Part shown: in pieces, positions 1 through 12,180 of the stretch | Position numbering within the stretch: position 1 is the stretch's first letter | Layout of the letters: each line of letters starts with the position of its first letter | Assembly: GCA_030522415.1 (NCBI GenBank) | Contig: CM060115.1 | Location: 8,591,579-8,655,578, forward strand | Direction: 5' to 3' | Source of the DNA: Channallabes apus | Taxonomy: Eukaryota > Chordata > Actinopteri > Siluriformes > Clariidae | DNA length: 64,000 nt | The notes under the pieces: generated by a model | What the model saw: the letters and a program-made list of their open reading frames with translations, nothing else | Told to the model about the DNA's origin: nothing | The model's database searches: none | Program-made: the position numbers and the translations under genes

Positions 1-480
1 CAAGGCACCCATCATGCATAATGTTCTCTGGTGGCAGGGTTGCTTCAGTTGATCAGGTCTAGGCTTAGCAAAATTATGTGGCAATAAAATTAAGCCAAGT
101 TATTACAGTATGTCTTTCATTCATTCATCCATTCAACTTTTATACTTTTAAACACATCTGCAACACATTGTGGGAAATTCGGAACACCAATCAGCCTACA
201 GTAATTTGCATGTCTTTGAACTATGGGATGAGACTGAGGTGCTCGGGAAGAAACTCACCCGGGGCGGAAATCAAACCCTTGATCCTGGAGATGTGAGGAG
301 ACCACTATTCCTGTTATAGTGCTGTATTTTATCACATCTATAAAGATTGATTCTTACCTCATGGCACAGGTACTGTATATTCCCGGACTCGGTCTATCTG
401 AGTCTGAGAGCACAAGGAATCATTTTCACATATGCATTCGCCACCACATTGTGTGCTGAAGACGGTCAAATTAAATATTA
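1..480 (+). mobile_element. Tc1-like transposase remnant, split by a SINE
   Basis: Two blocks (about 1-104 and 357-475) resemble the middle of a fish Tc1-like transposase gene: the stretch around GGTTGCTTCAGTTGATCAGG and GTGGCAATAAAAT, then the ATTTTCACA region. The same sequence recurs at 14,728-14,940, 50,265-50,645 and, inverted, at 63,885-64,000. No open frame survives. A SINE lies between the blocks. A TACTGTA in GGCACAGGTACTGTATATTCC looks like a 5-bp insertion, because the family I recall reads through here without it. Confidence 0.6.
114..306 (-). repeat. Mermaid-type SINE fragment
   Basis: Reverse-oriented SINE. The ATTCATTC tail is at 117-130, and the body includes the CACCAATCAGCC and TGCATGTCTTTG blocks seen in the other copies. 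This copy carries TACAGTA at 197-203, where six sister copies in this window read straight from CCTA into ATNTGCATG. Confidence 0.7.
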
Positions 481-604
481 GGATGTGTGATTTTTCTTTC
501 TTTCTTTCTTTATATTCTGTTATTTTTGGCCAGGCTTGGATTCCAATGACAAATTATCTGCCTATGATCAAATGTGTTGAACACATACAGTGCAGGCATC
601 TAAT

Positions 605-1060
605 AAGCAACAGAACTGCATAGTGTTAGCATAAGTTAACATTAACTAACTAGCCAACAATATACTGTATACTGAAAAATTCTACATTTCTGTCAGAGTT
701 CTATAATATAGCATTTTTTTTTTTTACTACAGTAGATGGATGTTTTTCTATTTCAACTAACAAGCTAGCTAGCTGAGAATCCTCTCTAATGAGTCTGCTA
801 CGTTATGTTATGCTAGCACAGCACCGGACCACAAACATTCATCATTTTGCTAATTAGTTCTCACACAGTGTGCTTTAATCATAGCACACAACCACAATGT
901 TTTCAACTTTTGTAAATATTTAGACTAATAAGAATACTATTTCGCTAACTTATTGCCTTACTGTATATACAGCTTATTTTATTGAAGAAATGTTATGATT
1001 AGCGGTCTGACTTGTCTTCATATTTCTGCTTAATTGAGGGGGGAAAAAAACTCTTCATTT
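605..1060. repeat. Unclassified TAGC-rich dispersed repeat, copy 1
   Basis: The stretch is rich in GCTAGCTAGC-like words and ends near GATTAGCGGTC ... CTTAATTGAGG. The same end block recurs at about 12,120-12,150, so I treat 605-1,060 and 11,565-12,180 as two diverged copies. No coding potential or terminal repeats were recognised. Confidence 0.35.
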
Positions 1061-1324
1061 AATTGAGTGTCTAAGCAAAGGCTAATCCCTTTTACCCCAA
1101 GAAAAGGTTTGGACATATAAAACTACCACGGGCCATGAATAAGTTACAGAATCACCATTAGTCATGAGGAACGCAAGAAGAAATGTGTAATTAATCAGGA
1201 ATGTACTGTAGCAGAGCAACTCCATTCTCCCTAGGAATGGGGACAGGAAATAAGGGACAAAACACCTACCTGCTCTTAAAGGTATCATTGCTGAATATCT
1301 ACACATTTTACTCATTGTCTATAC

Positions 1325-1584
1325 AGCTTTATCTAGTATAGAGGGTTGCTGAGGGCCTGGAGCCTATCCCAGGAGATGAGGCGGGGTACACACTGCCAAT
1401 CCTTTGCAGGGCACACACTACGGGCAGTTTAGGAACACCACTTAGCCTAGTCTTTGGGAGGAAACCATCAAGCACAGGGAGAACATGCAAACTCCATGCA
1501 CAAAGATCCGAGGCAGGAATCGAACCCGTACCCTGGAGGTGCAAGGTGACAGTGCCTCGCCGCTACACCACCGTGCCACCCCCT
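1325..1584 (-). repeat. Mermaid-type SINE
   Basis: Near full-length reverse copy. From left to right it shows the GGAGCCTATCCCAGG block, GCAGGGCACACACTACG, CAAACTCCATGCAC, the B-box complement GGAATCGAACCC, and the head CGCTACACCACCGTGCCACC. Short frames across it are repeat artefacts. Confidence 0.8.
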
Positions 1585-1699
1585 CTTCACATCTGCCTGT
1601 CCTATTTCTCTGACAGCACACCCATGTTGAATAACACCTTTAAAGCAATTGCTTGAATTACACAACTTGACTCTATTGTTCACTGTGGCTATAAATAAG

Positions 1700-2125
1700 A
1701 CCAGCCAGGTGTCATTTCAGCCCACAGGCTTCCACAGAGAATTAAAGAATTAATTGCTTGTTAATTTTAATATTTTGCAGCCTGACATGTTAATTGCTTT
1801 TTTTTTTTCCTGTAAAAGGATTGTGTGACACACAAGGGTTTTTCTTTTTCCAAATAAAAAAAAAATTAAATTAAGGGGCTTCCTAAGCTTTTCCACAAAC
1901 AATTAAGACGGAAATCTTATACAAGTTTCTTCTAAACCCACTTTAAATAAAAAAATCCCCATACTGTATACTTGTGGTGCAAATTACATTTGAATTAATC
2001 AGCAAGCGGCAGATGGCCGTAATCTGATTAAAAGCTTGGAGAGGCCCCTTTCTGTGTGATTTATAAATGAGGCATGAAAGCCAAGACTTAGAATCATGAC
2101 AATCATGCGATGTAATGAAGCAATT
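1700..2125. other. Non-repetitive stretch, possible conserved noncoding DNA
   Basis: I recognise no gene or repeat here. The block around 2,000-2,115 has balanced base composition and homeodomain-like TAATCTGATTAAA words, unlike the repeat debris around it. Conservation cannot be judged from one sequence. Confidence 0.2.
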
Positions 2126-2129
2126 TTCT

Positions 2130-2665
2130 TATCTATATAAATTAAAGAAAAGTTTTGTCTGTACATTGGTCAACTCGCTTTTTCAATGTCCTTATTGACA
2201 TTGGAGGACCCAAAAGGAGGTCTTAAATTTTTTTTTCTGTCTGTATGTCTGTCTGTATGTCTGTCCAGCCAATTTTGTCACAGCATCACGCAAAACTGTC
2301 TAAACAGAATTTGATAAAAACTAAACCAGTCTTTAGGTATCTGCCTAAAGTTAAAAGTGCATCATAAATTAAATCAAAATGTTGAGTAAAAGGGAAGTTA
2401 TGAGCAGTTTTGTGCCAGATTATGTCACAGCATCTAGCGCTTTTTTGGATTCATTTAGCGCTTCTTCCCCTCATGGTGGGCGTGGCCAATCGACGCGATA
2501 GTTTACTGTACCATGTATAGACAGAGTATGCGGAAGACACAGAAATGACTGTAATGCACGTACAAGCTGCCATAACCCTCAAGAAACAGAAACAAAAGTG
2601 CGACAAAAAAAAAAAAAAAAAGGGACGTACACTATGAAAACTGAACCTTGAGTCATAAATGATGT
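2130..2665 (+). repeat. Dispersed repeat, possible non-autonomous Helitron, copy 1
   Basis: It starts TATCTATATAAATTAAAG ... TTTTGTCTGTACATTGGTC, then TGTCTGTCCAGCC, a GTCACAGCATCACGCAAAACTG block, and a run of A before GTACACTATGAAAACTGA. The whole order recurs inverted at 11,085-11,560. The Helitron class is a guess from the TCTATATA start and the lack of terminal inverted repeats. Confidence 0.5.
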
Positions 2666-2714
2666 CGCACAAATTTCTGGAAAATCTTTATCCGACAATG
2701 ACAGGTAGTATGTT

Positions 2715-2880
2715 AATGCACTATACTGTAATTCCCAAAAGTTTGTGGACATCTGACCAAAGTACTCACGTGTGGTTCCTTGAAAGAGTTTACACATTTG
2801 TATTTGTTTAATGCTGTAGCATTACAGTTTCCCTTCACTTGAACTAAGAGGCCTAAGAATGACCATGTGCCCTTGGTGGG
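2715..2880. mobile_element. Tc1-type MITE fragment
   Basis: It contains CCAAAAGTTTGTGGACATCTGACC, a terminal sequence known from many fish Tc1-type MITEs, followed by GCTGTAGCATTACAGTTTCCC. Only one end is seen. A related piece is at 12,650-12,790. Confidence 0.5.
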
Positions 2881-4260
2881 AAGGATTGTATCGTGTATAT
2901 TTTTTCTTTTTAAAAAAACTTTTCAAACAGCGATTACTTCCTGTGAACTTGTGTTTGAACTTGTGATAGTCTAAAAAGGCTGTCCTTATAGGAGACGTGG
3001 GAATATATGGTTGCCAGGTCTCCTAAAATCTTTACCAATTAAAATGCAAATAAAGCTCCAGGCACAAATGAAAATAGCTTCGATGAAGAAAATGAAGACC
3101 TAGTTTCTGGCTTTTTAATGATCGTTAAAACCAATGCACAAATAAATGTGGAACCCAGGTGCGCATTTTTTAAATTAAACTGTATTACACTATTTTCAGT
3201 GGGGAAAAAAAGATCAGACATCAAAGATATCCTAAACCACTCATCCAACCTCATTAAAAGTCCAGATGGCAGTGACGTCATGACACATACAGTACCTTAG
3301 CCAGAGCAGAGCACTCAGACCACATGGCACTTAAGCACTTAGTACAGTATTATGCGATTTTGACACTGCTGTTAGATCATTCAGACATGAACATCAGATA
3401 CTAGGTTTTAAACTCAAATAAGAACTGTGTATGCCTTAACCAGCTGGATTTCTAAATTCTAGTCTTGGAGCCATACAACATGCCAACATGCCCTCGGTGG
3501 CTTCGGTTGGCTCCATGACTAGGCCCACATATCTTAATTTGCTGCTAAATTGCACTACAAATAACCATTTTGTGCTCTGTGCCAAAACTTCGCTGTACCT
3601 ACAGTATTGAGGTTGCGTAAGTTCTAGTGATAAGTATAAGTCTAAAATGTAAGGGCTACATAACCCTTCAGTCAATAACACTTAAAATAGAAAGCTTTTA
3701 GCATGTAGAGAATATTCAACAAAACAAAAATATAAGTACTGTGTAGTCCAGGACCATTGGTCTAAACCAAATAGCCTATTCAACTGTTGATGCCATTGAT
3801 CAAAGTGCACCATTAGCACCAGCCTGTGATGAAAAGAACTCTGTTTGCAAGTTCTGATTGCATTTGCAAAGTTAATTAACAAGAAAGCTTCTTTAGTATG
3901 CACCATATGACATGATCCTGATCATCCACAGAGGAACAGCGGGTCTGTGGGTGCATGATGGCAGGGAGAATGAGAACCTCCATGACAAACACAGAGCTAC
4001 AAGCTGTTAGTATATTCAAAGGAGTGGAGAAATCCTAATAATAAATGAGAAAAGGAAAAAAAAAACCCATGGAAAGCCATGGTCATTACTATTGGTGCTT
4101 ACACAGTTACAGTATGTGTGACTTATTTATATCAATTTATTTTAAGTACGTAAATGATTTACCTGGGTCTATGTTGGTGTGGTTTAAGTTAAGGTAGAAA
4201 TTATGCTTTCGTCATGTTAATAATCTTTCTGATTTTGTTTTAGAATAAATTTCATTCATA
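2881..4260. other. No gene seen
   Basis: AT-rich sequence with several TAC(A/T)GTA motifs (about 3,287, 3,343, 3,597, 4,107) and a short poly-A run. The open frames here are short and resemble no protein I know. Confidence 0.4.
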
Positions 4261-4267
4261 AAAAATA

Positions 4268-4601
4268 TTCAGTACCACTTCAAAGTTTGGACACAAGTTT
4301 GGATTTATTTTCTATGTTCAAGAACAATACTGTTTTTATTTTTCAAAACTATGAAATAACACTATTAGGTTAGGCATTGGGTAATTACTGTAAGTAACAA
4401 CTTTTTATTATAAGGAAGGTCAGCTTGCAAGAACAGTATTGTCAAGTGCATTTGCAAAGCCTATTACGCGTCATGGTGAACCTGTACAAAAGAGATGATT
4501 GCATAGTTTAGCATTATTTTACAAAGCAGAAAGAAATACAAATCAGAAAAGACCATGGGATTAGAAGGTGTATCCAAACGTTTGACTGGTAGTGTTGTCT
4601 A
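4268..4601. mobile_element. Tc1-type MITE with terminal inverted repeats
   Basis: The left end reads GTACCACTTCAAAGTTTGGACACA. The right end, TGTATCCAAACGTTTGACTGGTAGTG, is its imperfect inverted repeat. This terminus is common in fish Tc1-derived elements. The 330-bp interior is AT-rich and noncoding. Confidence 0.65.
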
Positions 4602-4689
4602 GAAATTAGAATGATATTCCAAATTAAACTGCCAAAACTTTAAATAATATTCTGGGCAGCTAAGTGGTGTATAACAAAAAAAGTCCACA

Positions 4690-5165
4690 TTTCAACAATG
4701 AGTCAAAGCCAAAAGAGTAAACTTGCCTTGCAAGTTGCATACTCTCAATCCCCTGTCAATCACAGTGGCACTAGCCAATCATGGGCATCTGTGAGGTTAT
4801 GTATAAGGAAGACCGTAGAAGAATCTCAAGTCCAACCCGGGACTTGAGATTAAATTTCTTGTGAATGAAGGAGTAAAAATGATTGACATTTATGGAAGAC
4901 ATCACATACAGCGATAGACTCTTAGTCACAGTAAAACATTTGAATGTTGCAAAGTTTTAAAGAAGGCTGTATAATCCCGGCTGAGGTGGCTCAGAGCCCA
5001 CTGCAGTTGTTCGCAAGAACATTCAGCAAGTGGAACACCTGAAACATCTTTGAAAATTGATGGAAAACTGGTCACCAACTTGGTGGAAGAGATTCACCTG
5101 TTTGTGGGAACTGTACACACAATCATTCACCAACACCACTTGGACATCACAGGACCTTGGCCTCA
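4690..5165 (+). pseudogene. mariner transposase N-terminal remnant
   Basis: With frameshifts and stops, the plus strand still spells pieces of the mariner N-terminal helix-turn-helix half: KFLVNEGVKMIDIYGRHH near 4,855, SKTFE near 4,935, then VGTVHTIIHQHH near 5,105. The C-terminal DDD catalytic half is absent. No intact product is possible. Confidence 0.6.
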
Positions 5166-5484
5166 GGAACTACAGTTTTAACCTCGCCCCTTACACAAAG
5201 AAAATATATTTCTCTATATATTAACTGTCAATGTATTGATTGGTTTAGTGTTCTGATCTACTGGTAAATTGAAAAGATTTTATATGTTTTATATGCTTTT
5301 ATATTTTATATGTGGATAATCCTTGTTGCTACACTAACTGATACTAACTAATAATTAACAGGAACAAAAGACATTCATATTCCAAAATATATTCACAATA
5401 TACAGAATAATACAGTATATTGTATCAATATATTACAATGTATTGAAAAATATATAAGGAATGTATTTTATATTTAACAATATA

Positions 5485-5513
5485 AAAAAAAAAAAAAATA
5501 AAAAAAAAAAAAA

Positions 5514-5545
<32 letters not shown>

Positions 5546-5548
5546 TAT
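5485..5548. repeat. Poly-A and (AT)n simple repeat
   Basis: Interrupted A runs followed by about 13 AT units. Confidence 0.9.
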
Positions 5549-5717
5549 TTTACAATATGCTTATATGTTAATGTAGTTTGAACAAAATGGACATTATAGG
5601 CATTAATCAGAGCACACCGACAAAGTAAAAGTGTGTGTATAACTCTTTAACATTCATAAAGTTTCAAAAATGTTTCAATTCAAAGTATAAATATCATGTT
5701 TTTGTCTTCATTGCAAT

Positions 5718-5741
5718 ACACACACACACACACACACACAT
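5718..5741. repeat. (CA)n microsatellite
   Basis: About 11 CA units. Confidence 0.9.
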
Positions 5742-5749
5742 ATATTAGA

Positions 5750-7790
5750 CATTAAAGAGACATTAAAGGAGTTCCTGGGAGACCAGCGTTTTCCGTTCAC
5801 TGACCGGGTGTACTGAGAAAATCAAAACCTTGATGGTGTCCAAGCAGCAGTGAAACACTGGGATAAGTGCATTAGTGTAGCAGGTGATTATATAGAGAAA
5901 TAAAGGGAGATTTACTCTCATAACTTTGTTCTGATATTCTGCACAAACACTTGACTTGAGTAACTGTGCATGCTGAAGAATAAAGAAATGATATTTCAAC
6001 AAACTATTCTGATACATTCTTTCTATTGAGAGCATCATCAGAGTAAAATGAATATTTTAATACTAATATCTCTTTTCACAAAATCTGAGTAATCAAATAT
6101 GCAAATATATTTAAACAAGGTCTCATCTGCACAAATGTGCGAATTTTCTAATAAGTTATATGAGCAACTAGCAAAAAGTGATTCTTAATTTGTCGGCAGA
6201 TCCCAAAATTGTTCTTTTAGAACTACGGCACCATCGGTCAAAAAATTCCAAATTCATTCTGGATTGTGTGGAAAACAACCCAGTCGCCTGCGCACCTTTA
6301 AAGCAAAGTTTATTGTCATCCTGGAATGCAAGGTTTCGAGATATGAAAGCATCTCTGGCTTAGCAGTCAGAGACACCAACAAATAATGAAGACGAAGTAC
6401 TTTGCCTTCCCATTCCATTTCAACTGATAGACAGAAAAAGAAATAAATGGACGGCTTGAAATAGGGAGCGAAGAAAAAAATGCATCTAAGAAGACATAGT
6501 ACCGCCTTGCTTCATTACCGCCGGCTGTTTCCGCGTCCTTGAGAGCAGATAGATTTACTATATTTTTGTCGAGGAGCGAGAAAAGGGTGCGACATGCTCG
6601 TGTCGACTAACAGATTTAGCTAGGGTATTGAGCTCATAAACCTCAGGAAGTGATGATATTTGGCTCTGTCTTTCCTCGCACCTCCAGGCCACATGAGCGG
6701 GGGATTGAGCGGTTTATGGGTGATAGGAAGCGGAGAACAGACACGCTGGCCTCCCGTCGGGAGCTAGATTAGACTGCATTCGTCAGGCTTAGTGAAAATG
6801 ATTGGTCCCCTGTCACTCACCTAAATTTATTACACAGGTTTGAAGGAGACTCTATATTCTTGGAAAGGACAAGCCGTCTCCGCTCTGAGACGCGGGACGG
6901 AAGAGTCTGTCAGCCGGAGTGATAGGCAGTCCATAAAAAGGTGTTGGGACGCTGCCTGGTGTTATGCCCAAGTTATGTTTTTATGCACATGATGTACAGC
7001 TTCGGCTCGGAAAAAGTGAACTACATTAAAGTTTGTTTTTACTCTCTTTCTTACAGCACTTTGATGAGATGGTCTTCTTTATCGTTTGTCTTTTTGTTTT
7101 CTACTTAGCGGTGTTCCATTCCATTAGCCCAGGATGTCTTTTTTAAAGATTTATAGCAATACTACTGAAACGTTTATTTTATTATTTGCAGTATATCTTA
7201 TCTTCAATTCAAAATAAGGAATAAAACACTCGAGGGAGTGCCGTTACATGGAACGGAAAAGAAAATAACCAATAATGATGTGGCATGATGTGTTGCCGCG
7301 AACAAACGTGATTATTTCTAATATCGGCATGTCCCGAAGTGATTTATTGCACTTGTACTACGTCAATTTTCCGGTGCTAACATTAACATATTAAAGAACT
7401 ACACACTGCTTAACAGTTTATAGTTGTGTCCTATGTTGTGGAATGTCTGGAAAACAACTTCCTGTCATCATTTATAACAGCTATTGATAGTCATTCCCTC
7501 CCTTTCAGCTGATGTTAATAAGACAGAAATATTGCAGTTGGTTACTGGGATATTGTATCACTATCATAAAAGCCAAAAGGGTGCAACAAAGCAAAAGTTA
7601 TTATATACAGAAGTCTTGCTCAGGCAAGTATTCTCCATTCCTCAGATCTTCTGTATATGATATATCTATCTATCCGTCCATTTAGGAAGCACTGCACTGT
7701 ACTGTAGGTCAAAGGTGATTACCATTATTTATTCCCATATTTACAACTGTCGTAAGACCTCCGGTCAACATTCACTCTGACAGTCACACA
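5750..7790. other. Repeat-poor noncoding interval
   Basis: No gene or transposon is recognised. The part from about 6,370 to 6,960 is richer in GC and CpG than its surroundings. A 61-codon frame at 6,178-6,363 has no family I know and no splice context, so I do not call it. There is almost no TAC(A/T)GTA between 5,410 and 7,690, which is unusual for this window. Confidence 0.3.
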
Positions 7791-7794
7791 GTAC

Positions 7795-7916
7795 GAATAT
7801 TTTAGGGGCATCAATTATCCTAATCTGCATGTCCTTGGACTGTGGGAGGAAACCTGAGTACCCGGAGGAAACCCACCAAGCATGGGCAGAACATGCACAC
7901 AGATCTGAGGCAGGTC
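7795..7916 (-). repeat. Mermaid-type SINE fragment
   Basis: It contains the blocks CAATTATCCTAATCTGCATG, GTGGGAGGAAACC and GTACCCGGAGGAAACCCACC in reverse orientation. Both ends are missing. Confidence 0.75.
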
Positions 7917-7919
7917 TTT

Positions 7920-9600
7920 CTACAGTATATACTACCTATATACCAGTAGTGCTTTAAAATGTGGTCATAAAAGATAAAAAGATATAACATGGAAGGATAT
8001 CATGCATCATAATAATAATAAAAAAAAAAACAGCAAAGAAAATTAAAGTAAAAAGTGAAAGCATCTATACTAGAAACCGATACGGCGGCTGGGTTTGGTT
8101 TGAGTGGGACGATGACTCTGTTGAGGGGTTTTAATGTAATATGGACCTTAAAGGACATTTATTATTAAGGGCCAGATGATGGAGGACCAGGAGCCACTTA
8201 TAACAGTGCAATAACGGCACTTCACACTGGTGCAAAAACAAATGGATAAAGTCTAGATTTTTGCTTAGCCACAATGAACATACAGTATGGAACGTCAAAT
8301 CCAGTAACCATGGGCAGACTGTTGATGCAACAAGGTGCAAAGAAGTTCTGTGATATACAAATGTATTTCTAAAAAAAAAAAAAAAAAGAAAAACACCATG
8401 CATTTGATGCAACTTTCGGAATGAAAAGAGGGTGAAGTGTTTCATCATGCAGGGCCAGCGTTATCATGCTTTTTGCAAGAGAGCAGCTCTTTTTTTTCTT
8501 TTCTTTTTGGGGCCGAGTGCTTCAGGCAGGCATTTGTCATGGTGCTAGCTTGTGCGTCGCCTTTGAAGTTCGCCTCGGTGAACACAATAGATGAGTCACT
8601 CTGTCACATGATGAAGATGTTTCATCTAAACTTTTTTTTTTTTTGCCATTTTTTCAGGATGGATTGCGATCAACGTCTGAGAATATGTAACACTAGAAGT
8701 CCACAATAGCAAGAACACTAATACAATTTTGACATTTTGTGACATTATAATGTCTAGCATTTTGATATTTGTTTAACACAGACATTTTGATCGCTAATGT
8801 CTGAATACAACCTGAAGTGATTAGACTGATGTCTGTTTCTCTACACCACATACTGTAGCAATGTGAATGGAAATCAAAGCCAGAACATCATATATTTAGA
8901 CTTTTTAATGCTGCATTTTATTTATACTGCAAATCTGGCAATAAAGAAGGACAACATTAGCAAGATTACAAACTAAATCAAAACATTCCCACATTTTTTC
9001 CCTGTATAATATAATGCTTAAAGACTTAAGGGAACACTTAGTCCTGGGATACGTTCCGATGGGCTCATGGTTCCATACGAATTGACGACACAGGATGTTG
9101 AGCCAAGTTAACGCAATTCCAAACTGCAGGGAGCGTACAGTAACTGCTCAGTTCAAAGGGAACAAGTGAACAAGAGTTTATCAATTCATCGGAAGTGGAC
9201 ATACAAAAGTTCCCATTAGTTATTGCACCTTCCTGGAACGTGGAAAAAATTTAAGCTTGAAAAGGGATTTATATACAGTAGCATATAATTATGTACTTAA
9301 TTTTAATATGACAATAGAAATGTATAATTAATACAATATTTTATTTAAATGAAAAAAAATATATTTAAATCCTTACTATTGCATTGGCTAGTAATCGTTA
9401 AAAAATGCACAATAATATTATTTTTCTGTAATTCTTGTAAAATAATCCAATCATTTATTCACTATTTATAAACATTTTAATAAATCTACATTTTGTTATG
9501 ATCTCGGGTTGTTTGTCCTTCATTCGTTCATTCTTCAACTATACCTCTTTTTCTCGGTCTCGGGGGGACTGAAATCTATTTTAATTTCACAGTGTGAAAT
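7920..9600. other. No gene seen
   Basis: AT-rich intergenic DNA with poly-A/poly-T runs (8,021; 8,371; 8,631) and TAC(A/T)GTA motifs. The open frames are low-complexity or chance. Confidence 0.4.
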
Positions 9601-9689
9601 TCCCAAAGTAGCAGCTATCAGAGGTGGTTATGGTACCAGGGTAACACACACAGGAGGTGATGTGGTGTCTGAATGGAGGGATTTTGATC

Positions 9690-9805
9690 CATACATACAT
9701 ATACAAGGGATTTCAAATGTAACCAAGCATGGGAAGAAATTACACACACAGACCAGAACTGTAATTCGAACCTCCAGACCTAAAGGTGCAAGGCCAAGAA
9801 ACCAA
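9690..9805 (-). repeat. Highly diverged Mermaid-type SINE fragment
   Basis: Weak matches: CCAAGCATGGGAAGAA, AATTCGAACCTCCAGA and AAAGGTGCAAGGCC fall in the order expected for a reverse copy. A 143-codon frame across it is repeat-derived and not called. Confidence 0.4.
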
Positions 9806-10367
9806 CCAACCAACACCTACCAGACGTCTATTTCAAGAAAAGACTTTTCTGTAAATAAAACTTTCCGTGTGGGGACATTGCCATGCTGGAACAGGCTTAG
9901 GCATGTTAGTTCCATTAAAGCGGAAACTGTACAACTTTAAAAATAAAAATACAATTGTGTATTTCCACGTATTGCTAGCCAGGCATCCACATACTTTTGG
10001 CTCTATATCCTATATCACACACTGCAGTGACGTGCTTGGAATGGCAATCAAGCAGGAGGTTGGACAGGAATGGAAAGGGGTACCTAACAGATGAGCAACT
10101 CATTGTTCAATACTAAATACATCATTGATATTGATGTACATCCTTTCAACAGAAAGTGTGAAATGTTCCTATAAAGTGTGTACAGTCCTGCAGATCAAAA
10201 TTGCCTTGAAGATGAAGAGGATGTTTGTGGTGCCCCCAATTCCATCAGTGCACACGAGGTGAGAACACTGACTACCCGTTCAGCCAATCTGAGCCGAAAA
10301 ATCTCATCAGTGGATGATTTCGTGGCTGACAGTCATTACCCTAGCATCTGCTGCAGTGCTCTGGCTG

Positions 10368-10370
<3 letters not shown>

Positions 10371-10402
<32 letters not shown>

Positions 10403-10440
10403 GCACACACACGCACACATACACACGCACGCACACACAC
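10371..10440. repeat. (AC)n microsatellite with CG interruptions
   Basis: About 35 AC units interrupted by GCAC. Confidence 0.95.
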
Positions 10441-10611
10441 CTCATCTGTGGCAGCGACAGCAGGCTGAATGGGCAATGAGAGAGGAAAAGAGGTTATTGA
10501 GGTGGCACTTGGATTCTCACCTTTCTTCTCAACTGTCAGGTTTGGACATGTGCCAACGATCTATCATACACTAAATCAATATGTTTTGCGATTTATAGCA
10601 CATAATTATGA

Positions 10612-10790
10612 GTTTGCATGTCCTCCCTTTTCTAGGAGGGGTTTCCTTCGATTTCCTTCAGTTTCGTCCAAAAGACCTGGGGTGTAGGCTGACTGTTTTT
10701 CCAAATTATCCGTAGGGTATGTTTGGGTGTGTGTGCATGCTTGTGCCCTGTGATGGGTTGGCACCAAGTGGCAACCTGTGGTTCGGAAAA
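10612..10790 (+). repeat. Mermaid-type SINE fragment
   Basis: Forward, diverged copy: GTTTGCATGTCCTCCC, GGTTTCCTTCGATTTCC, then GCCCTGTGATGGGTTGGCACC. The tRNA-like head is missing. Confidence 0.6.
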
Positions 10791-11084
10791 ATGAATCAAC
10801 ATTGTAGTGCTAAAACATGCAGTTCCTTGAATGACCACTAGGAGTGGTCGAAAGTGAATCAATCCCACAAAATATTCTTGTGTACAACAAAAATAAACAC
10901 TGTTCATGCGCTCTACAAAAATAGTTTTGCAGCTAAATTTCCCATGACAACTCTACTGCAGTAAAAAAAATCGTCAATTTAACTCATCAGCAAAAATTAT
11001 ATTAAACAACAAAATTATATTTACCTAGCATAAGTACCCGTTGTTGACGGTTAAAGAGGGTTAAAGCTAAAAATAAGCTGATCA

Positions 11085-11560
11085 GCATCTGGTGCGAAAC
11101 TGTTTATAACTTCCCTTTTACTCAGCATTTTGATTTAATTTAATGTTAAATCAAAGTTCAGTTTTCATAGTGTACACACCATTTTTTTTTTTTTGAGTAA
11201 GCCATCCTGTCACGCTTTTGTTTGTGCATGGCGAGGATTTGTGTGACTTGTAGGTGCATTATGGTCTTTTCTGATCTTCCTCAGTTAACTATCACATTGT
11301 TTTTTTTATTTTTTTTATTAGTTCTTATAGACACACCCACCTTGAGCGAAAAAGGCAAAGTTTCATTAATTCCTGTTTAGCCAGTTTTGCATCATGCTGT
11401 GACCAAATCTGGCTGGACAGACATACGGTCAGACAGACAGACAGAACATTTTCTGAGACTGTGTTCTGGTCCTTATGTATGAAACGTTAAGATATCATTG
11501 AAAGAGCGACCGATGTACAGACAAAACCTTCATTTTATTTATATCGATTGTGGGTGTGAC
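11085..11560 (-). repeat. Dispersed repeat, possible non-autonomous Helitron, copy 2
   Basis: Inverted homologue of 2,130-2,665. Read on the minus strand it starts at AATCGATATAAATAAAATG ... TTTTGTCTGTACATCGGTC and continues through TGTCTGTCCAGCC and CACAGCATGATGCAAAACTGG to CACTATGAAAACTGA. Poly-T tracts interrupt it. Confidence 0.5.
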
Positions 11561-11564
11561 GATT

Positions 11565-12180
11565 TGACGGCTACATCACAGACGTAAGCCTTCTAGCTGA
11601 CTGTTTAGCCTCACTTTAGCTAGCCGGCAAAATGTAGCAGTTGACATGAGATGAAATGTAGGGTATAAATGATGGAGTTCAATCAAATGCAAAGTAACAT
11701 TAGCACATAAATCAACGTTAGATAACTTAGCGATGCAAAAGCTAAGCTAGCCAGCTTGTGGTACAGTAACTGAAGTAGGGAGGCATGTCGTAAAACCAAC
11801 AGCCAGGCTGAGTTTGTTTCGCCCATTTCCCAACGATTTGATCCCCTAATAATAATTAACTAGTCTGTTGAAATCTAACCTAAATTCTTTTAAAGCACTT
11901 AATCATGCAGGTAGCTGCTGAGTTCAATACTTAAAGCAAAAAAACTATGCAAAACTAGTTTTGTTATTGAGTTAGCTTAAGAGATTTAAAATGCACAGCT
12001 AATATAGCTAGATATGCTTACCGTAGCTACCGAGCTCAGGTTGCATTAGCATGGTAGCTGAATGTTTAGCAGTAGTGTAAAAACCCTATGCTGCTAGTAA
12101 ATGGTCTATATAATTTATTAGCGGTCAATAACTACTCTTAATTGAGGAAAGCTAAAAATAAATAAATAAATAAATAAAGT
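11565..12180. repeat. Unclassified TAGC-rich dispersed repeat, copy 2
   Basis: Rich in GCTAGC words. Its end block TATTAGCGGTC ... CTTAATTGAGG matches 990-1,040. It ends in an AAAT microsatellite at about 12,154-12,178. Confidence 0.35.

Noticed and set aside
6178..6363. 61-codon frame starting MILNLSADPKIVLLEL
   Set aside because: No family recognised, no splice sites matched to neighbouring exons, length compatible with chance.
9509..9940. 143-codon open frame
   Set aside because: It overlaps a diverged SINE copy and has no domain or codon bias that I can see.
10314..10574. His-Thr-rich open frames over CA repeats, also at 19,847-20,311 and 26,143-26,466
   Set aside because: Simple-repeat translation in all frames; no gene structure.
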